A DNA stretch of 64,000 bases from Dialister histaminiformans (GTDB taxonomy: Bacteria; Bacillota; Negativicutes; Veillonellales; Dialisteraceae): assembly GCF_900103425.1 (NCBI RefSeq), contig NZ_FMXA01000003.1:186001-250000 (forward strand). The letters are read 5' to 3'. Both the position numbers and the translations under genes were made by a program. The notes under the pieces were generated by a model. That model did no database searches, was not told the DNA's origin, and was given only the letters and a program-made list of their open reading frames with translations. Of this stretch, positions 55,776 through 63,376 are shown one piece after another. Every line of letters begins with the position of its first letter. Position 1 is the first letter of the stretch.

Positions 55776-56620
55776 GACTCCTCCTTATGTGTATATGACG
55801 GATAATTACCAAGAATTTTAAAATATGTGCTCATAGATTCAATCCCCCGCAGTGTCTGCGCATTAGCCGGATTTCTGAGTTTTCCCATAACATCGATATG
55901 AAAAAAATATTCGAATGGCTTGCCTTTAATGGGACGTGACTCCAGGTGCGTCATATTCATACCGCCGTAGAAAAAATATCCCAGTACATGATAGAGTGCC
56001 CCCGATTCGTGGCGTACAGATAATACCAGAGTAATCTTATCCGCATCATCAGCAATTTCCATAGCCGGTCCAATGATAAAAAACCGGGTATAGTTGCTGC
56101 TGTTGAACGCAATCGCATCCTTCAATACCTGAAGCCCATAAAGACGACCTGCCGTCCGGCTGGCCACAGCGGCCTGGTTCTTCTTTCCTTCTCTGGCCAC
56201 CTTTTCCGCGCTCTGCGCTGTGGAAAAATAAGGCTGCTGCTTCCAATTTCTCTTCTCCATAAAGAATTCCCTGCACTGGGCAAACCCCTGCGGATGAGAA
56301 TACACCGTATCGATATCATCCAGTGTGGCCCCCGGGACACCGAGCAGCACATGCTCAATCTTCACCATCTGCTCTCCCACAATGGCGCAGTCGTAATGCT
56401 GGATCAGATCATATACTTCCGTAATGCCGCCGGTGGATGAATTTTCCATGGGCACTACCCCATAATCCGCCTGACCTTCCCGTACTGCTTTCACCACATC
56501 TTCAAACAGAGGACAGAAAATGACTTCCTTTTCCCTGTTTCCAAACTGTTTTTCCATGGCTTCATAGGTGTAGGCACCTCTGGCGCCATAGCAGGCTACG
56601 CGCAGTTTTTTATTTCCCAT
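55772..56620 (-). CDS. pheA: Prephenate dehydratase
   Basis: The 282-residue monofunctional enzyme converts prephenate to phenylpyruvate. It has YGARGAYTYEAMEK at the N-terminus, VPMENSSTGGITEVYDLI, and the catalytic SSNYTRFFIIG. A C-terminal ACT domain (TLVLSVRHESGALYHVLGYF ... NMTHLESRPIKGKPFEYFFHID) binds Phe for feedback. No chorismate mutase domain is fused. Start at the ATG with GGAGG 7 bases upstream, overlapping aroC by 11 bases. Confidence 0.93.
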   Translation of the reverse strand: MGNKKLRVACYGARGAYTYEAMEKQFGNREKEVIFCPLFEDVVKAVREGQADYGVVPMENSSTGGITEVYDLIQHYDCAIVGEQMVKIEHVLLGVPGATLDDIDTVYSHPQGFAQCREFFMEKRNWKQQPYFSTAQSAEKVAREGKKNQAAVASRTAGRLYGLQVLKDAIAFNSSNYTRFFIIGPAMEIADDADKITLVLSVRHESGALYHVLGYFFYGGMNMTHLESRPIKGKPFEYFFHIDVMGKLRNPANAQTLRGIESMSTYFKILGNYPSYTHKEES

Positions 56621-57710
56621 AGGACAGCCTCCTGTCGGTAAGGAGACGGTCCAGTACCACCAGAGCGGCTGCATTTTCAATCACCGGGATGGCCCGTGGC
56701 ACAATGCACGGGTCATGGCGCCCGCCCACAGAAAGCAGGGTATCTTCCTTTTTCTCAATATCCACCGTATGCTGCCGTTTACCGATAGAGGCAGTAGGCT
56801 TCACTACTGTCCGGAACAATACCGGGGCTCCGCTGGTGATCCCACCCAGGAGCCCACCATTGTGGTTAGACAAACTTTCCACCCGGCCGTCATGATAATG
56901 CATGGCATCGTTGGCCTGTGATCCATATAAACGGCTGAACCTGAATCCATCACCGAACTCCAGCCCCTTTACCGCCGGGATAGAGAACATCATATGGGCC
57001 ATGCAGCTTTCCAGGGAATCAAAGAACGGGTCTCCAAGTCCTGCAGGAAGTCCGCAGAGGATGCATTCCACAATGCCACCGGTAGAATCTCCTGCTTTCT
57101 GCGCCGTCAGTATCTGTGCTTCCATCGCCTGTCCGGCTTCTCTGTCCAGCACAGGAAGTCTCATGGAATCCAGAGATTCCAGTACCTGACGGTCTTCCCC
57201 CATGGGATTAAACGACCGATCAGGAATCCCATGAACTTCCAATGCATGAGCTCCCACATACACTCCTTCCTTCTCAAGGACCTGCCGGGCAATGGCTCCA
57301 GCGAAGGTAAGAGGCGCCGTGATACGGCCAGAGAAATGACCGCCGCCTCGATAATCATTATATCCATGATATTTTACATATCCGGTATAATCCGCATGTC
57401 CCGGGCGCATCTTGCTCTTCAGTTCTCCATAATCCCTGGAATGCTGGTTTTCATTCCGAATTTCCATGGCTAGCGGTGTACCTGTGGTATACCCATTAAA
57501 GTATCCGGACAGTACAGTAAAACTGTCCTTTTCCCTTCTCGGTGTCGCCAGCGGGGAACTTCCCGGGGCGCGGCGTGCCATTTCCTTCTTTACCCGCTCC
57601 CAGTCAATCGCGATTCCAGGAGGCAGTCCATCGATAACCGCACCGATGCCCGTGCCATGAGACTCCCCAAACAGAGTCACCCGTATGGTTTCTCCCCAGG
57701 TATTACTCAT
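56610..57710 (-). CDS. aroC: Chorismate synthase
   Basis: The 366-residue flavin-dependent enzyme makes chorismate from EPSP. FGESHGTGIGAVIDGLPPG, RRAPGSSPLATPRREKD, MRPGHADYTGYVKY, GGGHFSGRITAP and GRHDPCIVPRA are characteristic. AGGAGGG lies 10 bases before the ATG. It overlaps aroA by 8 bases. Confidence 0.95.
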   Translation of the reverse strand: MSNTWGETIRVTLFGESHGTGIGAVIDGLPPGIAIDWERVKKEMARRAPGSSPLATPRREKDSFTVLSGYFNGYTTGTPLAMEIRNENQHSRDYGELKSKMRPGHADYTGYVKYHGYNDYRGGGHFSGRITAPLTFAGAIARQVLEKEGVYVGAHALEVHGIPDRSFNPMGEDRQVLESLDSMRLPVLDREAGQAMEAQILTAQKAGDSTGGIVECILCGLPAGLGDPFFDSLESCMAHMMFSIPAVKGLEFGDGFRFSRLYGSQANDAMHYHDGRVESLSNHNGGLLGGITSGAPVLFRTVVKPTASIGKRQHTVDIEKKEDTLLSVGGRHDPCIVPRAIPVIENAAALVVLDRLLTDRRLSYGK

Positions 57711-58977
57711 AATTGCATTGCCCTCCTGTCTTTACAAAATCATCCCAGAAACGTGGATAGGATTTTCTCACACTGTCAGCTCCGTCGATAGTAAGCCGCC
57801 CATTAATAGCGGGAGATATGGAAGCCAGGGCCATGGCTATCCGGTGATCGTTCCAAGAAGAAACAGCACCGCCATGAAGCGGCGCCCCTCCATGAATTAT
57901 CAGTCCGTCGTCCTTTTCTTCCACTCTGGCTCCCAGGCGGGAAAGTTCCACCGCCATAGCATGCAGCCGGTCGCATTCCTTGAGGCGTACCCTTTCTGCA
58001 TGAACGATTTCCGTGGTTCCTTCACTGACTGCTGCCAGCGCCGCCATAACCGGCACCAGATCCGGTACATTTTCCGCATCCATGACAATGCCGTGAAGCC
58101 GGCTCTTTCCGGCGCACAGACCTTCTCCGGTTTCCTCAATGCATCCGCCCATACGGCGAAGCAGGGAAACGATGGCCTTATCCCCCTGGAGGGAATCCAC
58201 GGACAGGCCTTTAAGTGTGATTGGCCCGCCCAGAAGCCCGGATGCCAGCCAGAAGGCTGCCTGCGAAAAATCCCCTTCCACAGCAAAGTTTCCGGCCTTA
58301 TAAGTCTGATTACCCGAAATCTCATACTGTCCTCTTCCGGTTTCATTCACCGTAATGCCATGTCGGGCCAGAGTATCCAGCGTCATCTTTACATAACTTT
58401 CTGACTCCAGCGGCGTGGTGCTGACCAGGCGGGAATTCCCTTCAAGCAGCGGCAAGGCAAACAGCAGCCCGGTGAAAAACTGGGAGCTTACATTTCCTGA
58501 CAGGGCATACGTCCCCGGCAGCAGCCGCCCTTTTACATACAGCGGCAGTCCGTTCTTCCCCTTCCAGGTAATCCCTTTTTCATCAAATATCTGATAGTAC
58601 GGCGAAAGAGGACGTTCAGCCAGTCGCCCTTCGCCGGTATATGTCACTTTATTGCCTGATACGAGCCCCAGCGGGATAAGGAAACGGAGCGTAGAACCGG
58701 ATTCTCCCGCGTGAGCCGTCACCGGTTTCTCCTGCGCCTTCAAGCCTCCCTTTATCAGGAGTGTCGTCCCTTCTGTCCCTTCCTGCCTCTGGATACTGGC
58801 TCCCAGGAGGGAAAGTATGCGCACGGTAGCCTCAATATCCTGAGACCAGCTTACTCCGGTAAGCCGGCTCTCCCCATGAGCCAGTGCCGATGCGATGATT
58901 TCCCGATGGGTCATACTTTTAGAGGAAGGAATCCGGATCTGCCCTTCCAGGCGTGTTGGCGTAATGGTCACCTTCAT
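57703..58977 (-). CDS. aroA: EPSP synthase
   Basis: The 424-residue enzyme joins shikimate-3-phosphate and PEP. The N-terminal PSSKSMTHREIIASAL, GESGSTLRFLIPLG and the later SWNDHRIAMALA are the substrate loops. The early motif reads AGESGS, where many enzymes have NAG(T/N)A. That change resembles class II enzymes, which often tolerate glyphosate, but sensitivity cannot be judged here. It overlaps both neighbours by a few bases. Confidence 0.94.
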   Translation of the reverse strand: MKVTITPTRLEGQIRIPSSKSMTHREIIASALAHGESRLTGVSWSQDIEATVRILSLLGASIQRQEGTEGTTLLIKGGLKAQEKPVTAHAGESGSTLRFLIPLGLVSGNKVTYTGEGRLAERPLSPYYQIFDEKGITWKGKNGLPLYVKGRLLPGTYALSGNVSSQFFTGLLFALPLLEGNSRLVSTTPLESESYVKMTLDTLARHGITVNETGRGQYEISGNQTYKAGNFAVEGDFSQAAFWLASGLLGGPITLKGLSVDSLQGDKAIVSLLRRMGGCIEETGEGLCAGKSRLHGIVMDAENVPDLVPVMAALAAVSEGTTEIVHAERVRLKECDRLHAMAVELSRLGARVEEKDDGLIIHGGAPLHGGAVSSWNDHRIAMALASISPAINGRLTIDGADSVRKSYPRFWDDFVKTGGQCNYE

Positions 58978-60053
58978 AAGGCATCCTCTCCTGTCACAAT
59001 ATAGCGGGAAAGCTCTTCTGTATCTACCGGAAGAAGTTCCGCTTCTCCAATACGGGGAATGGTTACCAGGGTAATCCGGTTCCCCCTTCTCTTTTTGTCA
59101 TGCATAATTTCGGGAATCAGTCTGGCGGCCTCCACCGGTACCGTTACAGGAAGAGACAGCTTTTCCAGTACCTTCTTCATCCGCGCTGCCGTCCCTTTTT
59201 CTGTAAGCCCCATCCGTTCTGTCTGCTCGGTAAGAAGAGCCATACCAATAGCCACCCCTTCCCCATGCGTATAGGTCTCATAGTGGAAATACCGTTCCAC
59301 CGCATGGCCTATGGTATGCCCGAAATTAAGAATCTGACGGAGATTCTGTTCTTTTGCATCCGCTTCTACCACCCGGGCCTTCTGCTGCACACTGGCACAG
59401 ATAATGTCTTCCATATGGGCTTCCAGGTCCGCTTCGTTTTCCATAGACTCAAACAGAGAAAACAAACGGCTGTCCCCAATGCATCCATACTTTACCGCTT
59501 CGGCCAGTCCATCATGAATAAACCGGGCCGGCAGCGTGCTGAGTAAATCCGGATCAATGAAGACTCCTCTGGGCTGATAGAAAGCTCCGGCCAAATTTTT
59601 ACCTGCCGGCAGATCCACAGCCACCTTCCCTCCTACCGAGCTGTCAATCTGTGCCAGTATAGTGGTAGGAACCTGAAAGAACGGAATACCCCGCATATAG
59701 GATGCTGCTGCATAACCGCCCAAATCACCAGGCACACCGCCGGAGAGGGTCACCAGCGCATCTTTACGTGTCATTTCAAAATCGGCCATGGCATTGAGCA
59801 CATCTCCAAATACAGAAAGATTCTTGCTCGTTTCTCCTGCCGGTATGGTGATAATCCGAACGGTAAATCCGGCGTCTTCCAGAATCCGGCGGAACCGTTC
59901 TCCGTAAAGGGGCCCTACATGGTCATCAGTGACCACGGCGATTTTCTCCGCATCAGTAAGACGGCGTATCTTTCTTCCCGTATCTTCCAGAAGTCCCCTC
60001 CGGATTTCCACGGTATATGAATCTTTCCCAAGATGTATATCAACGGCTGCCAT
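58974..60053 (-). CDS. aroB: 3-dehydroquinate synthase
   Basis: The 359-residue NAD-dependent enzyme cyclises DAHP. VTLSGGVPGDLGGYAAASYMRGI, QVPTTILAQIDSSVGGKVAVDLPAGKNLAGAF, LAEAVKYG and the zinc ligands in NFGHTIGHAVE and THGEGVAIGM are present. It overlaps tyrA by 14 bases and aroA by 4. Confidence 0.95.
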   Translation of the reverse strand: MAAVDIHLGKDSYTVEIRRGLLEDTGRKIRRLTDAEKIAVVTDDHVGPLYGERFRRILEDAGFTVRIITIPAGETSKNLSVFGDVLNAMADFEMTRKDALVTLSGGVPGDLGGYAAASYMRGIPFFQVPTTILAQIDSSVGGKVAVDLPAGKNLAGAFYQPRGVFIDPDLLSTLPARFIHDGLAEAVKYGCIGDSRLFSLFESMENEADLEAHMEDIICASVQQKARVVEADAKEQNLRQILNFGHTIGHAVERYFHYETYTHGEGVAIGMALLTEQTERMGLTEKGTAARMKKVLEKLSLPVTVPVEAARLIPEIMHDKKRRGNRITLVTIPRIGEAELLPVDTEELSRYIVTGEDAL

Positions 60054-60900
60054 GATGTATCATTTCCCTTCTTCTTCTCCGGGCCTCTGTGAAAAACTCA
60101 CAAAGCGCTTCCGCATCCTCTGTCTCCAGCGCTTTCCTGAGCTTGCAAAGAGACTCCTGAAAAGAGTCCATTTCTGCTAAAATCTTATCCCGGTTTGACA
60201 GGAACAGGCTTGTCCAGAGCCGGCCATTTATATCTGCCACCCGTGTGGCATCCGTAAAGGAACCTCCGATAAACATTCCGGTATCCTTCTCATAAGATTC
60301 ACTGTTCATCAGAGAAGCCGCCACTGCATGTGGGAGACCGCTGGTGTAAGCGATGAACCGGTCGTGCTCCTCCGCCGTAACCCGGGGAATATGTTTTGCC
60401 CCCAGGGCTCTGGCGAGCCGGGCAATGAGTTCCAGGTGTTCCGGCTCATTTTCCTTTTCCGGGATGAGTACATAATTGCAATTATTAAAAATCGTCCCAT
60501 CCGCCTGCGCCAGTCCGGCTCCTTCCCGGCCACACATAGGATGTGCGGATATAAAGTCCATTCCTGGCGGGAGCAGCTCCCGTATACGGGGCCAGTTGTG
60601 ATCTTTCACTCCGGCAATATCCGTGAGTACGGCTCCTTCTTTCAGCCAGTCCCCATGTTCCTTAAGGAAGGCCAGTGTTCCCTTCACTGGTGTACAGAAA
60701 ATCACAATATCCGCTTTCTTCAGATCCTGTGGATTAACAGACTGTACCAAGCCCATTCTCAGCGCCTGTTCTGCGGTTTCCTCTGTTCGGTTAAATCCGA
60801 TGACAAAACACCCCAGCTCAGTGAGCCGTTCTGCAAAAGAGCCTCCCATCAGCCCCAGTCCGATAACGGCAACCGGCCTGTTTTTAAAGTCACTGTTCAT
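60040..60900 (-). CDS. tyrA: Prephenate dehydrogenase
   Basis: The 286-residue NAD-dependent enzyme makes 4-hydroxyphenylpyruvate for tyrosine. The N-terminal VAVIGLGLMGGSFAERL binds NAD; DISAHPMCG-like FISAHPMCGREGAG and YTSGLPHAVAASL are family motifs. It has no ACT or mutase domain. AGGTGG lies 6 bases before the ATG chosen; the open frame begins 19 codons earlier. First gene after aroF and a hairpin. Confidence 0.9.
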   Translation of the reverse strand: MNSDFKNRPVAVIGLGLMGGSFAERLTELGCFVIGFNRTEETAEQALRMGLVQSVNPQDLKKADIVIFCTPVKGTLAFLKEHGDWLKEGAVLTDIAGVKDHNWPRIRELLPPGMDFISAHPMCGREGAGLAQADGTIFNNCNYVLIPEKENEPEHLELIARLARALGAKHIPRVTAEEHDRFIAYTSGLPHAVAASLMNSESYEKDTGMFIGGSFTDATRVADINGRLWTSLFLSNRDKILAEMDSFQESLCKLRKALETEDAEALCEFFTEARRRRREMIHHGSR

Positions 60901-60960
60901 AATCATCCACCTGTTGTAATGATAGCACGGGTCATACGACACCGTATATCTCTCCATTTA

Positions 60961-60996
60961 CAAAACAGGGCGCCTGATTAAGACGCCTTGTTTTTT
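60961..60996. terminator. Hairpin between aroF and tyrA
   Basis: AAAACAGGGCGCCT pairs with GACGCCTTGTTTT (one mismatch). The longer T run is on the plus strand, where no gene ends. On the minus strand it would be a leaky terminator after aroF, lowering but not stopping readthrough into tyrA-aroK. Confidence 0.5.
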
Positions 60997-61006
60997 CCCG
61001 AACCGA

Positions 61007-62023
61007 TTATAATTCTCTGCCCACAATAGGAGCCAGCTGTCTTAACCGGCCCATAAGGTGGTCAAAGGTTTCCGGAGTAATGGATTCTGCCCCATCACAC
61101 CATGCGTGTTCCGGATCATTATGAACTTCACACATAATACCATCTGCACCAGCAGCAATGGCTGCCATGGCCATGTCTTCTACCATCCAGCGATGGCCGG
61201 TAGCATGGCTTGGATCTACAATAACCGGCAGGTGGCTTCTGCGCTTAACTACCGTAACGGCGGACAAATCCAGAGTATTTCTTGTCGCCTTTTCAAAGGT
61301 GCGGATACCGCGTTCGCAGAGAATGACATTCTGGTTGCCTTCTGACATGATATATTCTGCACTCATGAGCCATTCATCAATCGTAGCGGAGAGGCCGCGC
61401 TTTAACAGTACCGGCACATTGAGACGACCTACAGCACGAAGCAAATCGAAATTCTGCATATTTCTTGCCCCAATCTGAATCAGATCCACCTTCTTTTCCA
61501 GGAAGGTCCCAATCTTATCTGCACTCATCAACTCAGTAACTACTGGCAGCTGTACATCCTTCGCCGCTTCAATGAGCATATCCAGTCCCTTTTCCCGGAG
61601 TCCCTGGAAAGAGTATGGAGATGTTCTGGGCTTGAATGCGCCACCACGCAGAAGAGATGCGCCGGAATTCTTAACTGCCTGTGCCACGGTATGAATCTGT
61701 TCCGGAGTTTCAATGGAACATGGTCCGGCCATAACCACCAGCTTCTTTCCACCTACTTTGACCCCGCTTACATCAATAATGGAATTCTGCGGATGGAAAG
61801 AACGGCTGGCACGCTTGTATGGTTCCTGTACTCTCATTACTTTTTCTACCCATTCATTACCAAGGAAATCGCGTTCATCCAGCTTGAATGTATCTCCAAT
61901 AAGCCCGAGTACCACCTTACTTTCCCCCTGGCTGCGAGACACTTTGAATCCTCTGTTGTTCAACTCAGTTTCCAGGTTTTCCACTGCTGTGAGCGGTGCA
62001 TTCTGCTTCATAACGATAATCAT
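61007..62023 (-). CDS. aroF: DAHP synthase, type I beta
   Basis: The 338-residue enzyme catalyses the first step of the shikimate pathway from PEP and erythrose-4-phosphate. The barrel motifs VVMAGPCSIET, LLRGGAFKPRTSPYSFQGL, IGARNMQNFDLL, LLKRGLS, LCERGIRTFE and DPSHATGHR are clear. Residues 1-70 form the ferredoxin-like regulatory domain (MIIVMKQNAP ... VVLGLIGDT) that in Thermotoga-type enzymes mediates Tyr/Phe inhibition. AGAGGAGG lies 5 bases before the ATG. Transcription is probably controlled by the attenuator described at 62117-62347. Confidence 0.94.
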   Translation of the reverse strand: MIIVMKQNAPLTAVENLETELNNRGFKVSRSQGESKVVLGLIGDTFKLDERDFLGNEWVEKVMRVQEPYKRASRSFHPQNSIIDVSGVKVGGKKLVVMAGPCSIETPEQIHTVAQAVKNSGASLLRGGAFKPRTSPYSFQGLREKGLDMLIEAAKDVQLPVVTELMSADKIGTFLEKKVDLIQIGARNMQNFDLLRAVGRLNVPVLLKRGLSATIDEWLMSAEYIMSEGNQNVILCERGIRTFEKATRNTLDLSAVTVVKRRSHLPVIVDPSHATGHRWMVEDMAMAAIAAGADGIMCEVHNDPEHAWCDGAESITPETFDHLMGRLRQLAPIVGREL

Positions 62024-62116
62024 AAAATCCTCCTCTGCCGGTTAAGGCACCTTCAATACTACACTTTACTTCAGATATGAAACTCTAACCGCTCATTATT
62101 ACAAGCCCATCCTTAC

Positions 62117-62149
62117 AAAAAAAAGCAGGCTCGCCTGAGCCTGCTTTTC
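62117..62149 (-). terminator. Attenuator terminator in the aroF leader
   Basis: On the minus strand GCAGGCTC (62144-62137) pairs with GAGCCTGC (62132-62125) around a 4-base loop, followed by eight T. It starts 22 bases after the leader-peptide stop and about 95 bases before aroF, with no other gene to terminate. An upstream strand, CTGAGTC (62191-62185) plus CTTTTC (62177-62172), can pair with GGCTCAG (62141-62135) and GAAAAG (62149-62144) and so exclude it. Confidence 0.85.
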
Positions 62150-62165
62150 TTAAAACGATACGATT

Positions 62166-62288
62166 CTATCTGAAAAGACCATGTGACTCAGCACGTAACG
62201 GGTATGCAAAAAATCCGAAGCCATAAAAATAGCTCCAGTCATAGTTTACGTATGCAAGTCCCATAGTATTCATTGGCTGTGTCATCAT
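62166..62288 (-). CDS. Aromatic-rich leader peptide of the aro operon
   Basis: A 40-codon gene with AGGAAAGGAG 5 bases before ATG. Codons 13-29 read YVNYDWSYFYGFGFFAY: ten of seventeen are Tyr, Phe or Trp. It stands between a consensus promoter and an intrinsic terminator in front of aroF. Uncharged tRNA-Tyr, -Phe or -Trp would stall the ribosome there. The peptide itself probably has no function. GCATACGTAAAC (62255-62244) can pair with GTTACGTGC (62199-62191), forming a pause hairpin that spans the aromatic codons. A longer open frame begins upstream but lacks a start site. Confidence 0.82.
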   Translation of the reverse strand: MMTQPMNTMGLAYVNYDWSYFYGFGFFAYPLRAESHGLFR

Positions 62289-62318
62289 AATCTCTCCTTT
62301 CCTGTTAGAGTTAAAGTA

Positions 62319-62347
62319 AGTATAGACACTTTTAAATTTGTTGTCAA
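62319..62347 (-). promoter_or_regulatory. Consensus promoter of the aroF leader
   Basis: On the minus strand TTGACA (62347-62342) and TATACT (62324-62319) are separated by exactly 17 bases. Transcription should start near 62312, leaving a leader of about 290 bases before aroF. Confidence 0.85.
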
Positions 62348-62727
62348 GAGGAAAAATCAAAAGATGGGCAACGCTCATACTCATGGACCATAAACCTCAT
62401 AGCAGGCCTGCCTTCCATCAGCAAGGGATTAAGCAGGAATGATGAAGCATTATCCTTTCTCCACCAGAACAGCTATGCCATTTTCAAATCCGTGCAATTT
62501 CTGAAGATTTGCCGGAAAAACCCAATGGGGCAAAAAAACGACTTCCATTTAGAATCGGAAGTCGTTTTTTTGCTTTTTAGATATTCGCAGAATCTGCCCC
62601 TCGCAATTCCCGGAGAATTGCACAACTCTGTCTGAAGTTTGTTAAGACACAACCTTATGCGCCAAAGGCTCATACAGTCATACGAATTTCTTCAGAACTC
62701 GTCCCCCATAAGCACCAGCGTATTCAC
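62348..62727. other. Intergenic region between aroF promoter and the flavodoxin gene
   Basis: About 380 bases. A strong terminator lies at 62532-62571. The rest, with GCAATTC/GAATTGC near 62602-62622, shows no credible gene. A 66-codon minus-strand frame runs through the terminator and is spurious. Confidence 0.5.
62532..62571. terminator. Intrinsic terminator downstream of the flavodoxin gene
   Basis: AAAAAAACGACTTCC (62532-62546) is mirrored by GGAAGTCGTTTTTTT (62557-62571) around a 10-base loop. It has A/T runs on both sides, so it can work in either direction. Confidence 0.88.
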
Positions 62728-63303
62728 TCAGTATCCCAGCTTTTCCAGCCACTGATTCAGGTCTTCCGCCTTCTTGGGCGTGTTTATAAAATAATGATCC
62801 TTAATCTGTGCCCCCGGAGCATGTATTTCCAGATCGGTCAGACTTTGTCCCATATCCCCCTTCGGGGATCCTGCCACGGGAATCAGGTTCACACCGGTAA
62901 GATTGGTTTCCTGCAAGAAGGTAAATACCGGCATCGGCATAGTACCCCACCAGAGCGGATAGCACAGGAATACGGTCTTATAGCTGTTGGCATTGGGAAT
63001 CTTTGTGGCAATAGGTGGCAAAGTGTGGTTAACCGCTTCTTCCCTGGCAGCCTGCATGGCCTGTTTAAGATCCACCGGGAACGGAACCTGACGGCGAATT
63101 TCCACTATGCGGCCTCCGGTCTTGCTGGCAATGGCTTCTGCCACATGCCCCATAATATCGGAATCCGAATAATACACGATAAGCACATTCGGATTTTTCG
63201 CTGTTTCTTCACTGGCCGTCTGCGTCTCCGTATTTCCCAGACTGCATGCCGTAAGCACTGCCGATAAACATACCGCTAATATAATGGTTATCCATTTTTT
63301 CAT
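62728..63303 (-). CDS. Flavodoxin-domain lipoprotein
   Basis: The 191-residue protein has a signal sequence with lipobox LTAC (Cys about 20), then a flavodoxin fold: VLIVYYSDSDIMGHVAEAI (the FMN phosphate loop) and VFLCYPLWWGTMPMPVFTFL. Its likely place is anchored outside the cytoplasmic membrane, unlike ordinary flavodoxins. It resembles flavodoxin_4-type proteins; the electron partner is unknown. Single gene followed by a terminator at 62532-62571. Confidence 0.85.
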   Translation of the reverse strand: MKKWITIILAVCLSAVLTACSLGNTETQTASEETAKNPNVLIVYYSDSDIMGHVAEAIASKTGGRIVEIRRQVPFPVDLKQAMQAAREEAVNHTLPPIATKIPNANSYKTVFLCYPLWWGTMPMPVFTFLQETNLTGVNLIPVAGSPKGDMGQSLTDLEIHAPGAQIKDHYFINTPKKAEDLNQWLEKLGY

Positions 63304-63376
63304 AAGCCTGACCCCCTGACTGCCGTTTCCAATCTGCCTGTATATTGTTTCACTTATTATCTTACACCAACCGGAG

